A stretch of DNA of 64,000 nt from positions 1 through 64,000 of the forward strand of contig CBDEWF010000083.1 of assembly GCA_965243775.1 (NCBI GenBank). Direction: 5' to 3'. The stretch comes from Sansalvadorimonas sp965243775 (GTDB taxonomy: Bacteria; Pseudomonadota; Gammaproteobacteria; Pseudomonadales; Endozoicomonadaceae). The notes beneath the pieces are model-generated. The model ran no database searches, was not told where the DNA came from, and saw nothing but the letters and a program-made list of their open reading frames with translations. Below are positions 7,939 to 16,739 of this stretch, piece by piece. A program made the position numbers and the translations under genes. Each line of letters begins with the position of its first letter. Position 1 is the stretch's first letter.

Positions 7939-8525
7939 GCAGCGGAGTGAATCCTTGTCCCAAAGCATCGCAGTTGTCTTTAAGAAGTATTAACCTCAGC
8001 AACTTTTAAAGCTGGCGTATAAACATCGGAGTTTGTTCATGGAATGCCAGCAGAAGCAATGGAGATGCTGTGAGTTTTTCTGCGCTGGCAGGCGGTAGCG
8101 TGTTCAAATGATTTTTGTGCTACGCCAGCACAAACATTGTGCCACCAGGGCTTCAGCGAAGCTGGCAATTAATATTTGTATATGCCACGTACCAACCCTG
8201 AACGTTCAGCAATTCAACGTGTTTATCTGGCAAGCCTCTTCATGGCTGCATTTGAGTTGTGCCAGCGCAAGCGCCCTGCTCCCACGGTAGAGCATTGCTG
8301 GACAATCAATATTTCCAGGCAGGTATTTTTTACATTTGTGTGGTGTAAAAATCCGGGTAGTTTCAGGCATCAGGTCTTACACCGTAAAGCTGGCAGGGCA
8401 ATTCAGCGTTTGCCACGGGTTCTTCCCGGCAAATTGGCAAACATACTATTTTTGTCTGGCAGTTGGTTGTTGCTTCTTCCGTACAATGCCAGTATCAACA
8501 TCACCAAAATCGCCTGCGGGCGCGC
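7939..8525 (+). other. ORF-less cassette
   Basis: This stretch of nearly 600 bp lies between two attC sites and has no convincing gene. The small ORFs in it are short, low-quality and run into the attC. It is rich in short CTGGCA/TGCCAG inverted motifs. Its last about 70 bp, before the attC at 8526, closely resemble 209-281, so both belong to one cassette family. Such cassettes may carry promoters or RNAs; no function can be read here. Confidence 0.5.
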
Positions 8526-8585
8526 GCCTAACAAGCGCATGGTGTGGGACGCCGCGTTGCGGCGCCCCACATGCGGGCGTTATGT
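8526..8585 (+). other. attC recombination site
   Basis: The site has left core GCCTAAC and right core GTTATGT, with arms GCATGGTGTGGG / CCCCACATGC around a GCCGC/GCGGC stem. It is the same type as 281 and 10745. Confidence 0.9.
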
Positions 8586-8630
8586 GGCCTCAATCTTCAG
8601 CTCCCCGCAACGGAACTTTTTCTTGTTAAA

Positions 8631-8648
8631 GTTATCAAACGTGATAAC
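8631..8648 (+). promoter_or_regulatory. Palindromic operator candidate of the second toxin-antitoxin pair
   Basis: A perfect dyad, GTTATCA-AACG-TGATAAC, lies 9 bp before the toxin start. It is the expected place for autoregulation by the HTH antitoxin encoded downstream. Confidence 0.55.
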
Positions 8649-8657
8649 CTGTAAGGT

Positions 8658-8981
8658 ATGAAGTGGCAGGTTACGTTTTATAGCGAAAAAGTAGAGGAAG
8701 AGACATTAGGATTCCCAAAAGGAATATTGGCCAATTTCATCCATATCGTTGAAATGATTGAAGAATTTGGTCCTGCTTTGGGAAAACCCTACACCGCCCC
8801 GATGGGCGATGGTCTCTTTGAAATTCGAGCAAAAGGTAAGGAAGGTATTGGTCGTTCTCTGTACTGTATGATGCAAGGTCAGGAAATTATTATCCTGAAC
8901 TCCTTCATCAAAAAGACTCAGAAAACGCCCAAAAAGGAACTGGATCTTGCCAAAAAACGAATGAAGGAGGTCAAAAGGTGA
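8658..8981 (+). CDS. higB: HigB-type toxin (phage Gp49-like)
   Basis: This 107-aa protein has the Gp49/HigB layout: WQVTFYSEKVEEET, IVEMIEEFGPALGKPYTAPM, then GLFEIRAKGKEGIGRSLYCM and a basic tail IKKTQKTPKKELDLAKKRM. The motif LFEIR followed by a conserved arginine and the KTPK block mark ribosome-dependent mRNases of this family. The gene overlaps its antitoxin by 4 bp (GTGA), which implies translational coupling. It forms a complete attC-bounded cassette with that gene and has a strong palindromic operator. Confidence 0.88.
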   Translation: MKWQVTFYSEKVEEETLGFPKGILANFIHIVEMIEEFGPALGKPYTAPMGDGLFEIRAKGKEGIGRSLYCMMQGQEIIILNSFIKKTQKTPKKELDLAKKRMKEVKR

Positions 8982-9277
8982 GCAGACCAACATTTTCTGA
9001 ATTTAAGAAAAAAGCTCTTGCTGATCCTGAAGTTCGTCAAGAGTACGAACAACAGGAACTGTCATACGAGCTGAGAAAAAATCTTATTGCTCTTCGTAAA
9101 GAAGCAGGTCTTACACAAGAAGAAGTAGCTGATTTACTTCACACACAGAAGAGCAATATTTCCAGACTGGAGAATGTAAATTCTAAAACTTCTCCAAAAC
9201 TCTCAACAATCGAAGATTATGCCAAAGCCATTGGCTACAAAGTCAAAATCAGCTTCGAGCCACGTCCGGCCACATAA
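8978..9277 (+). CDS. higA: HigA-type antitoxin with XRE helix-turn-helix
   Basis: This 99-aa protein starts with GTG inside the toxin stop codon. It has an N-terminal toxin-binding helix region (FSEFKKKALADPEVRQEYEQ). An XRE-type HTH follows (LRKEAGLTQEEVADLLHTQK, SNISRLEN). Together with HigB it forms a type II module. It should repress its own promoter at the dyad 8631-8648. The final codons run into the attC at 9272. Confidence 0.88.
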   Translation: MSRPTFSEFKKKALADPEVRQEYEQQELSYELRKNLIALRKEAGLTQEEVADLLHTQKSNISRLENVNSKTSPKLSTIEDYAKAIGYKVKISFEPRPAT

Positions 9278-9328
9278 CAAGTCAATCCAGCCGACCGCCT
9301 ACGGCGGCGGCTGATTGAGGCGTTAGCC
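9272..9328 (+). other. attC recombination site
   Basis: The site has left core ACATAAC and right core GTTAGCC. The arms are the same as at 7076 and 16542. It closes the HigBA cassette. Confidence 0.9.
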
Positions 9329-9339
9329 GTCCATGTACA

Positions 9340-10050
9340 TCAATTCTTAAGTTTATAAAATGTTGTTCTCGCAGTATGGAACCCTAAGCTCATGTATTTT
9401 TGACCATCTAGAGTCTCCGTACCCGGTAGTGAAACTTCAAAATATATTTTCTTACCAAGTAGCTCTCTAGGAATTTGAGCAAGAACTTCTCTAATCGATG
9501 GCTTAAATAAAGAAGGGGCTCCATAAGAATGGTATGTCTCAATAGTAGTTATCTCTTCTAGCTGGTCTATCGGAAACGATACCTTTGGACTCCATATATA
9601 TAAATAATTACTTAAGCTGTAGATATCTGATTTATTTTCAAGCAGGTGTAAAGTACCAAACTTACTTCTTACTAATCGGCCATTATAAATCCTAAGCCAC
9701 TCCTTCGTTACATACTTATTTAACCTTCTTTTAGAATCAAAATTACTCTTAATGACATTGATAATTTTATTTCTAAAAACTGGTTTAGCATCAACATATC
9801 TTCTGGCTAAATCTTCATCATCTATTTCAACTAATGCACTTAACTCTTCATAAGATAATTCATTTTCGGCTATGTTCCCATAAACGGTTGAATCCTCCGT
9901 ATTACCCTGATTTGTATGCAAAACATGCTGACTCTGCGAGGCTTCCAGAGGCGACAAACTGTTTAGGGGAACATAGCCGTTATTGCCTGCCCAAGAAATC
10001 ATAATCGACATAGTCAAGAGCAATACAAATGTTTTTAATAATAAGCGCAT
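9340..10050 (-). CDS. Exported protein of unknown function
   Basis: This protein of about 236 aa starts with a signal peptide (MRLLLKTFVLLLTMSIMISW) and is otherwise hydrophilic. Its middle part (ALVEIDDEDLARRYVDAKPV) is acidic and the C-terminal half is beta-rich, ending in MSLGFHTARTTFYKLKN. I recognise no domain. A GTG start at 10062 adds four residues (MFFI). It is read against the array direction and so needs its own promoter. It fills the cassette between attC sites 9272 and 10118. Its A/T-rich composition differs from the chromosomal genes, as is usual for cassettes. Confidence 0.6.
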   Translation of the reverse strand: MRLLLKTFVLLLTMSIMISWAGNNGYVPLNSLSPLEASQSQHVLHTNQGNTEDSTVYGNIAENELSYEELSALVEIDDEDLARRYVDAKPVFRNKIINVIKSNFDSKRRLNKYVTKEWLRIYNGRLVRSKFGTLHLLENKSDIYSLSNYLYIWSPKVSFPIDQLEEITTIETYHSYGAPSLFKPSIREVLAQIPRELLGKKIYFEVSLPGTETLDGQKYMSLGFHTARTTFYKLKN

Positions 10051-10117
10051 GATAAAAAACACGCAAACGCGATATTAAAGTACAATGTAGATGCAAATAC
10101 ACATGTGTCAAAAAAAC

Positions 10118-10174
10118 GGCTAACAAGTGCGTCCAGGCGACCGCCTTCGGCGGCGCCTGACGCAAGCGTTATGC
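10118..10174 (+). other. attC recombination site
   Basis: The site has left core GGCTAAC and right core GTTATGC. Its arms nearly match those of the site at 7882. Confidence 0.9.
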
Positions 10175-10259
10175 ACTATTCATACAAAGGAGGCTTCCTC
10201 ACAAAAAACTATTTCTAGCTCTATTACCATTTCAAAAACCACATTAAAGGATTTAATTC

Positions 10260-10733
10260 GTGTTAAATATTTTCAAAGCAGCTCTTCTCGTTTGTATTGC
10301 TACTTTGGTTGGCTGTGCATCTACACCTTCCCCTGAAAAAATGCAGGCAGCAGTTTCTGGCTATGAACTTCCAGCTAAAGCTCCCTCAGATATGGGTATG
10401 GTTTACATTGTTAGACCTGACACAGTTGGTGCACTAATCAGATTTAATGTTTTCCTTGATGATAAGGAAGCTGAATCTGAAATGGGATATACCCGTGGAG
10501 ATCAGTACATCTATTTCTTTGCTGATGAGGGACACCATACAATTAGCTCAAAAGCCGAGAACTGGGCAGATATAGATGTTGATATCAAAGCTGGTGAAGT
10601 TACATATATTCGCCAACATCCAGAAATGGGAATAATTATGGCTAGAAATAGTCTTTCCCAGCTATCCAAGCTCGAAGGAAAGTACTTCGTAAAGGAAACA
10701 GGTCAAGGAACAATTATCAAAACTAAAAAGTAA
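10260..10733 (+). CDS. DUF2846-like lipoprotein
   Basis: The 157-aa product has a lipoprotein signal (MLNIFKAALLVCIATLVGCA, lipidated cysteine near 19). Its beta-sandwich region resembles DUF2846 proteins: MGMVYIVRPDT, FNVFLDDKEA, FFADEGHHTISSKAE and IKAGEVTYIRQHP. It is probably anchored in the outer membrane or periplasm; function is unknown. GTG 10260 places the signal peptide correctly. It has the array orientation and fills the cassette between attC sites 10118 and 10745. Confidence 0.75.
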   Translation: MLNIFKAALLVCIATLVGCASTPSPEKMQAAVSGYELPAKAPSDMGMVYIVRPDTVGALIRFNVFLDDKEAESEMGYTRGDQYIYFFADEGHHTISSKAENWADIDVDIKAGEVTYIRQHPEMGIIMARNSLSQLSKLEGKYFVKETGQGTIIKTKK

Positions 10734-10744
10734 TTTTATTACAC

Positions 10745-10802
10745 GCATAACAAGTGCGTGGTGTGGGACAGCCTACGGCTGCCCCACACGCAAGCGTTAT
10801 GT
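10745..10802 (+). other. attC recombination site
   Basis: The site has left core GCATAAC and right core GTTATGT, with arms GTGCGTGGTGTGGG / CCCCACACGCA. It is the same type as 281. Confidence 0.9.
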
Positions 10803-11361
10803 TCACACTAATAACTCAGAGAAAAGATTTCGCAATTTGTATTGGTCTATGAATTTTTTTAAATCTATTGATCTGTGAAGGCAACTTGCAGAATCTAATC
10901 TTCTATCATAAGAAAAATCTGAAAAATCTTCATCATTGCTTTGAACTATGTCAATAAGTTTGAAATCAGATTCACTAGGATCGATATCTCTCAAGTGAAG
11001 ATCTGTTTCTCTATGGTAAAATCTATTTAATGGATAACAAAATTTCACTGTCGCAATGTGGCAAGCATTAAATTTCAGCTGAGGTCTATCTGCACTGTAA
11101 TTCTGATATATTTTTTCTAAAAAATTCAGTGAAACTCGGGTACAAATACCTTTTTTTCGCCAAAAAGGATTTACCCCTCTAAGCATAACGATTTCTTTTA
11201 ACTTCTTATTTTGACCAAACCTCAAATCAAATTTGAGGCTAAAAAAATCAATATTTTCTGGCCGCCCTACGAATTCTTCTCTATATATAGAGTAAGCAAT
11301 AATTTTATTTCTCTCACTCCCCCTGTTTGAAGTAAGAGCGAGCGTAATAGACAATTTTTCT

Positions 11362-12687
11362 GGGGCTTTCTCAGGTTGGCAGATCATATCTGAGCCTCCT
11401 GCCGGATTTTCAGATACAGATATTCAAGGTCGTTATAGCCACAAGCCTTGTAGACAATACGTTTGATCACACCGTTAAAGGCCTCAATTTTTGCACTGGT
11501 TATTCGGTGCTGACAGTATGACAGGAGTCCTTCTCTGGCCCGATCCAACCCTTTGGCAAACCGCCTGAGTTCGCCAATGCCTGTTTCTGTGGCCAGCTCG
11601 ATCCACCTGTCGAGAAACTTACTGGCACAACCTTTGTAAGTGTACGTCCAGAGCTGCTTGAGCATATCCTTCAGGGTGTAGGCTTGGTACAGGTCTTCGT
11701 TCATAGCCAACAGTTCTTTCAGACAGCTTTCTCCCTTGGGGGTGAGGTTCTCAGGGTTCCTGAACAAATTGAAGCGCTGCCCCTTGATGAAAGGCTTATC
11801 ATCAACTTCAGCCTGCCTCCATTCCCGACGACGGATTTTATCTATGACATCGTTGTAATTGGCAATAATGTGAAACTTGTCGTAAACGATATCGGCGTCA
11901 GGAAGGTGCTCCCTGACCGACGCTTTGTAGCTACCACCACGGTCTATACCCACACATTCAATGCGAGACTTTTGTTCCGGAGTTAAGCGGCTGAGGAATT
12001 GGTCCAGGGTGGCTTTTCGCTTGCCTTCACCAAGGAACAGGGTTTCGCCCGTATCAGCATTCAGAACAACAGTCAGGTAATGGTGTCCTTTACCAATGGA
12101 TTTCTCATCAATCAACAGGGCTCGTATGTTATCCAGGTCAGGGGCTGGCAGAGTTTTCATCAATATCTCTTTATCCCAGCGCCTGGCCGTATGATGCGAG
12201 ATAGAGATGAATTCAGGAATCTTGTTGCAGGGCATATAGCGGCAGAGATGACTGACATGTTGCTTCAGCCGTTCAGTAGCCTGCGCTTTGGGAGCCAACC
12301 CGGGAGGCGTGACTGTTTCAATGTGCCCACAGTGGGAACACCGTCCCTGGTAAACAGTGAAGCATAATTGCACATCCAGAGTACCCAGCGGCAAGTCCAG
12401 CACGGTACGCTCATTCTCACGGATTTTACCCATTGGGTTCTGACACTGACTGCATCTGAACTGCTGTATGCGACCATCCCTGCGCAGGGAAACTGTAGCC
12501 ACAGATTCATCCCAATTAATATCAATGTGGTCGATTACCCAGCCGGGAAATGAGAACATAGGACGCAGTGAGGGCGTTGTAGACATGCCTGATCCTTCAG
12601 AAATGTTGATCCGTTCAAATCAACCTTTGCCTGAAGGCTATTTCTGTTTCAACCCCTCACTTTCATCTGCCAACCTGAGAAAGCCCC
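11362..12687 (-). mobile_element. ISL3-family insertion sequence, copy 1 (1326 bp)
   Basis: The terminal inverted repeats GGGGCTTTCTCAGGTTGGCA and its complement are nearly perfect. An 8-bp target duplication ATTTTTCT flanks the element (11354-11361 and 12688-12695), as expected for ISL3. One transposase gene fills it. It appears identical to 13907-15232, so both insertions are recent. Confidence 0.95.
11384..12586 (-). CDS. ISL3-family DDE transposase
   Basis: The 400-aa protein has an N-terminal zinc-binding region (FRCSQCQNPMG ... RCSHCGHIE). An HTH follows (FISISHHTARRWDKEIL), then the DDE_Tnp_ISL3 catalytic domain with ALLIDEKSIGKGHHYLTVVL, ECVGIDRGGSYKASV, IVYDKFHIIANYNDVID and the late acidic residue in SAKIEAFNGVIKRI. 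Length and order match complete ISL3 transposases, so the copy looks functional. The start at 12586 leaves about 100 bp to the inverted repeat. Confidence 0.95.
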   Translation of the reverse strand: MSTTPSLRPMFSFPGWVIDHIDINWDESVATVSLRRDGRIQQFRCSQCQNPMGKIRENERTVLDLPLGTLDVQLCFTVYQGRCSHCGHIETVTPPGLAPKAQATERLKQHVSHLCRYMPCNKIPEFISISHHTARRWDKEILMKTLPAPDLDNIRALLIDEKSIGKGHHYLTVVLNADTGETLFLGEGKRKATLDQFLSRLTPEQKSRIECVGIDRGGSYKASVREHLPDADIVYDKFHIIANYNDVIDKIRRREWRQAEVDDKPFIKGQRFNLFRNPENLTPKGESCLKELLAMNEDLYQAYTLKDMLKQLWTYTYKGCASKFLDRWIELATETGIGELRRFAKGLDRAREGLLSYCQHRITSAKIEAFNGVIKRIVYKACGYNDLEYLYLKIRQEAQI

Positions 12688-13906
12688 ATTTTTCTGGGTC
12701 ATTTTCCCATTTGCACCTGTAAACAATGAATGCAAGCTCATTATTTTTTAATTCGTTAGTTACAGATATTATGTCACTCATATTTTCACAAAGATATGTA
12801 CGTATTTCGTCTTTTTTTATTCCGTCGCTATCAAATATTGGCAGTTCAAAAGCACTGCAATTGCAGAGCAAATCATCATGTTGGAACAGCAGCCTTAAAT
12901 CACATTCATAAATATCATTTCGAAAGCTGGAGGAATTTTTTTTACTCTTAATCAGATCCTTCAACAAAACTTGTGGTTCAATACATCTATCAGCTAACTT
13001 AGTAGTATTTACATGAGTTATTCCGCACCTTAAATGTACTAGACTTGGCTCACAGCTTTCTCGCTTACACTCTCCTGTTAATCTTGCGCTAGAATTCACA
13101 GGAGCTGTTTTTGATACATTCATTATAATATACGTAAATAAGTAAATATTAAAAGTTAGATAAAAAATGATATTGATAGTTCATCGCAAGTAACGATCCA
13201 GTTAGTAAACATCTATGTACGGGACAAAACTTTTAATAATGAACTGAATTTGATCTGATCATTTTTTGAGCATGCGTTTTTCAATACACGCCTGAGCATA
13301 TCCAGCCCCAACCGGAACAAGCTCTTTGCTGGTCTACCATGTTTGTTCAGGGGAAGCTGGTTGGCTTCACCGTAATGCCAATGCCCTATCTTCAGACACC
13401 AGGCAAATGCCAGTGCCAGAAGCCCCATCAGCTTATCCATTCGCTCGGGTACTGTCATATGGGTAGACTCAAGATCGAAGCCACGACTCTTCAGGCAGCC
13501 AAACAGTGTTTCTATTGCCCAGCGTCTGTAGTAATCCTCAACCATTGTCTCCGGTCTCTTCGTCGCAACGACGATGAGAAGCCCCTTTGGTGAACGGTGG
13601 GCTGCAATATACAGGTTTACGCCTGAGACTTTCCGTTTACTGTGCCAGGTCACGGTCTGGTTTAATTTGACGTTCCAGAATAGCTGCTCTGCTTTGATAT
13701 CCTGGCCATTCCTCCCCAAAACAGTGAGGTTGCCACGAATTCTCAAGCGACAAAGAATGCCTTGCTGATCCAGCCAGTTGAACCACTCCTGACCAATGAA
13801 TTCACGATCTGCCAACAGGGCATCAATTTTATCGGCAGGTATAAGCTTCAGAACTTTCTCCATGAGGGTAATGCGTTCTTTGGCATTGGAGTTGCCGCCA
13901 TTTTTA

Positions 13907-15232
13907 GGGGCTTTCTCAGGTTGGCAGATCATATCTGAGCCTCCTGCCGGATTTTCAGATACAGATATTCAAGGTCGTTATAGCCACAAGCCTTGTAGAC
14001 AATACGTTTGATCACACCGTTAAAGGCCTCAATTTTTGCACTGGTTATTCGGTGCTGACAGTATGACAGGAGTCCTTCTCTGGCCCGATCCAACCCTTTG
14101 GCAAACCGCCTGAGTTCGCCAATGCCTGTTTCTGTGGCCAGCTCGATCCACCTGTCGAGAAACTTACTGGCACAACCTTTGTAAGTGTACGTCCAGAGCT
14201 GCTTGAGCATATCCTTCAGGGTGTAGGCTTGGTACAGGTCTTCGTTCATAGCCAACAGTTCTTTCAGACAGCTTTCTCCCTTGGGGGTGAGGTTCTCAGG
14301 GTTCCTGAACAAATTGAAGCGCTGCCCCTTGATGAAAGGCTTATCATCAACTTCAGCCTGCCTCCATTCCCGACGACGGATTTTATCTATGACATCGTTG
14401 TAATTGGCAATAATGTGAAACTTGTCGTAAACGATATCGGCGTCAGGAAGGTGCTCCCTGACCGACGCTTTGTAGCTACCACCACGGTCTATACCCACAC
14501 ATTCAATGCGAGACTTTTGTTCCGGAGTTAAGCGGCTGAGGAATTGGTCCAGGGTGGCTTTTCGCTTGCCTTCACCAAGGAACAGGGTTTCGCCCGTATC
14601 AGCATTCAGAACAACAGTCAGGTAATGGTGTCCTTTACCAATGGATTTCTCATCAATCAACAGGGCTCGTATGTTATCCAGGTCAGGGGCTGGCAGAGTT
14701 TTCATCAATATCTCTTTATCCCAGCGCCTGGCCGTATGATGCGAGATAGAGATGAATTCAGGAATCTTGTTGCAGGGCATATAGCGGCAGAGATGACTGA
14801 CATGTTGCTTCAGCCGTTCAGTAGCCTGCGCTTTGGGAGCCAACCCGGGAGGCGTGACTGTTTCAATGTGCCCACAGTGGGAACACCGTCCCTGGTAAAC
14901 AGTGAAGCATAATTGCACATCCAGAGTACCCAGCGGCAAGTCCAGCACGGTACGCTCATTCTCACGGATTTTACCCATTGGGTTCTGACACTGACTGCAT
15001 CTGAACTGCTGTATGCGACCATCCCTGCGCAGGGAAACTGTAGCCACAGATTCATCCCAATTAATATCAATGTGGTCGATTACCCAGCCGGGAAATGAGA
15101 ACATAGGACGCAGTGAGGGCGTTGTAGACATGCCTGATCCTTCAGAAATGTTGATCCGTTCAAATCAACCTTTGCCTGAAGGCTATTTCTGTTTCAACCC
15201 CTCACTTTCATCTGCCAACCTGAGAAAGCCCC
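13907..15232 (-). mobile_element. ISL3-family insertion sequence, copy 2 (1326 bp)
   Basis: It has the same ends and length as the copy at 11362. The target duplication is CATTTTTA (13899-13906 and 15233-15240). It is inserted in the IS4 transposase gene, so it is younger than that element. Confidence 0.95.
13929..15131 (-). CDS. ISL3-family DDE transposase (copy 2)
   Basis: The 400 residues are identical to the product of 11384-12586, including both CxxC pairs, the HTH and the catalytic blocks. Both copies appear intact, so either could drive transposition of both elements. Identity over the whole element implies recent transposition or gene conversion. The gene has the same orientation as the IS4 transposase it interrupts, and the target repeat on each side shows a normal insertion rather than a rearrangement. 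Confidence 0.95.
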   Translation of the reverse strand: MSTTPSLRPMFSFPGWVIDHIDINWDESVATVSLRRDGRIQQFRCSQCQNPMGKIRENERTVLDLPLGTLDVQLCFTVYQGRCSHCGHIETVTPPGLAPKAQATERLKQHVSHLCRYMPCNKIPEFISISHHTARRWDKEILMKTLPAPDLDNIRALLIDEKSIGKGHHYLTVVLNADTGETLFLGEGKRKATLDQFLSRLTPEQKSRIECVGIDRGGSYKASVREHLPDADIVYDKFHIIANYNDVIDKIRRREWRQAEVDDKPFIKGQRFNLFRNPENLTPKGESCLKELLAMNEDLYQAYTLKDMLKQLWTYTYKGCASKFLDRWIELATETGIGELRRFAKGLDRAREGLLSYCQHRITSAKIEAFNGVIKRIVYKACGYNDLEYLYLKIRQEAQI

Positions 15233-15806
15233 CATTTTTAGTCAGGCAGGCCCACGCAATCGGAATGGAAGCTCCCTGCCAGGCAACAGATACAACCAGA
15301 TAGTTGATGTGCTGCTTACCGAACTGCCAGTTTGTCCTGTCCATGCATAGGGTAAAGCTGGTTAGGTTGAGCCAGTAGAGAATCAGCTGAGCGAGCTGCT
15401 CGTAGCAATAGGTATATCCAGAGAAGAAGCGTTTAATCCGGCGATAGCTGGACTCAGATTGTGAACGGCTTTGAAACTCTTCAGCAACACGATAAAGGTT
15501 CGTAGAACGACCTCGGATCAGGGCAAGTATGAACTGAGCGACAAAGATAATTCGGGCTTGATGCCAAGGCAGATGGGCTTTAAGCTCCTTTGCCAGTGAG
15601 CTGACTTCTTCCATGCAGAACTACGGTAAATTGTACGGAGGTAAGGAACCGCACAGATTACCCTACATGGAAGTCAGCTCATACTCTTTATCTCTTGCCG
15701 CTCTTGGTCTATAGCTGTTTTGTCCCGTACATAGGTCTGGTCGTTTGTCATTGCTGCATCCGTGCAATGCCAGCATCAGCATTACCAAAATCGCCTGCGG
15801 GCGCGC

Positions 15807-15866
15807 GCGTAACAAGTGCGTGGTGTGGGACGCCGCGCTGCGGCGCCCCACACGCAAGCGTTAGGC
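15807..15866 (+). other. attC recombination site (duplicate of 281-340)
   Basis: It is identical in sequence to the site at 281. The cassette body left of it was replaced by the IS4 element, leaving about 70 bp that resemble the end of the ORF-less cassette at 7939. Confidence 0.85.
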
Positions 15867-15939
15867 GCTCAAACCAACATGTTACAAAGCCTCACAGAAA
15901 GTTATTTACGATATGTAGCTTATAGGCTACACTCATTTC

Positions 15940-16239
15940 ATGAGCTACGAGATAGTAACGACAGAGACGTTCAAAAGGTGGCTTGCCAAGGTTAAAGATC
16001 GCCAAGCAAGAAAAGCAATAGCTATGCGGCTTACTCGTGCTGAAGCAGGAAACCTTGGTGATGTTAAACCTGTTGGCGGAGCGGTAAGTGAAATGAGAAT
16101 TTTTGTAGGCAAAGGCTACAGGATTTATTTCACAATCCGTGATGGAAGGCTTGTGATCTTGCTTTGCGGTGGTGATAAATCAAGTCAGGCAAGAGACATT
16201 CAACAAGCTAAAGAAATTCTAAACGACTTGGAGGAGTAG
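15940..16239 (+). CDS. HigB/RelE-type toxin (duplicate copy)
   Basis: The 99-aa product is identical to that of 414-713, with the same palindromic operator 8 bp upstream (15914-15931) and the same 3-bp gap to the antitoxin. It belongs to the 5.4-kb repeat. Because this copy still has its downstream attC (16542), it represents the complete original cassette. Two identical modules may cross-protect each other, so loss of one would not trigger toxicity; this is inferred. Confidence 0.85.
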   Translation: MSYEIVTTETFKRWLAKVKDRQARKAIAMRLTRAEAGNLGDVKPVGGAVSEMRIFVGKGYRIYFTIRDGRLVILLCGGDKSSQARDIQQAKEILNDLEE

Positions 16240-16242
16240 GTT

Positions 16243-16524
16243 ATGGGAGAAAAACTTTCATCATTTAACCCTGTTGACTTCCTGCAAGGGGAAGACGAGA
16301 TTGCTGAGTATCTGACAGAAGCATACCTGGATGAAGATCCTAATGTTTTCATCATTGCTCTTGGTCATGTTGCAAAGCATAAAGGCATTAGTGCATTAGC
16401 CAGAGAAACAGGCTTAAACAGAGAAAGCCTCTATAAAACTTTCAGTGGCAAAGTTCAGCCAAAGTGGGACACCATTCATCGGCTTTTACGTGCCCTTAAA
16501 GTCCGGCTTGCAATTGCTGGTTAA
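16243..16524 (+). CDS. Antitoxin, HTH addiction-module antidote (duplicate copy)
   Basis: It is identical to the 717-998 product, with an acidic N-terminus and a C-terminal HTH (ALARETGLNRESLYKTF). It is followed by 17 bp and then a complete attC, in contrast to copy 1, where a deletion begins two bases after the stop codon. Confidence 0.85.
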   Translation: MGEKLSSFNPVDFLQGEDEIAEYLTEAYLDEDPNVFIIALGHVAKHKGISALARETGLNRESLYKTFSGKVQPKWDTIHRLLRALKVRLAIAG

Positions 16525-16541
16525 AGTTCAAACTTCCCCGC

Positions 16542-16598
16542 GCCTAACAAGTCAATCCAGCCGACCGCCTACGGCGGCGGCTGATTGAGGCGTTATGT
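16542..16598 (+). other. attC recombination site, last of the array
   Basis: The site has left core GCCTAAC and right core GTTATGT, with the arms of the 7076/9272 type. It is the last array site seen on the + strand. About 70 bp of non-coding AT-rich sequence separate it from the group II intron end at 16668. Confidence 0.9.
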
Positions 16599-16739
16599 GC
16601 AGGAGAACAGAATGATACTGATAGTAAAAGCAATTTAATTTAAATTTTGAAAATCGTTATTTTTCTTATCGAGTAGGAGGCGGGATTGCTCCCGCCGTCC
16701 TCTCACACCACCGGACAAACGGTTCCGTATCACGGCGGT

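Larger units (their letters stand above)
10803..13123 (-). pseudogene. Cassette gene of unknown function, split by ISL3 element
   Basis: The two halves of one gene flank the ISL3 insertion. Codons before the break (13123 down to 12688) start MNVSKTAPVNSSARL and end at NDPEK. The gene resumes in frame as LSITLALTSNRGSERNKII and ends FSELLV at 10803. Removing the insertion and one target repeat gives a protein of about 332 aa. The piece NPFWRKKGICTRVSLNFLEK has some likeness to the acetyl-CoA loop of GNAT enzymes, but this is weak. It is oriented against the array and its stop abuts the attC. It is inactive unless the IS leaves precisely. Confidence 0.7.
13213..15614 (-). pseudogene. IS4-family transposase gene, disrupted
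   Basis: The N-terminal part (15614 to about 15241) includes FTLCMDRTNWQFGKQHINYL with the first catalytic aspartate. The C-terminal part (about 13906 to 13213) has DALLADREFIGQEW and the YREK-type signature YYRRWAIETLFGCLKSRGF. The parts meet at the CATTTTTA target repeat made by ISL3, at codons for LTKNGG/NSNAKERIT. The joined protein would be about 343 aa, and its stop codon lies inside the terminal repeat. It is inactive at present. Confidence 0.85.
13213..15734 (-). mobile_element. IS4-family element interrupted by ISL3 copy 2
   Basis: The perfect 18-bp ends CTATGTACGGGACAAAAC (13213-13230) and its complement (15717-15734) bound the element. Without the ISL3 insert and one target repeat it is close to 1.19 kb. 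No matching target duplication flanks it, which suggests that one or both borders were rearranged. The right border matches the IS4 end at 208. It sits in the last cassette interval before the duplicated toxin-antitoxin cassette. Confidence 0.85.

Noticed and set aside
8176..8661. 161-codon + frame through the ORF-less cassette
   Set aside because: It reads straight through the attC at 8526 and into the next cassette's control region, which real cassette genes do not do. The sequence has no domain.
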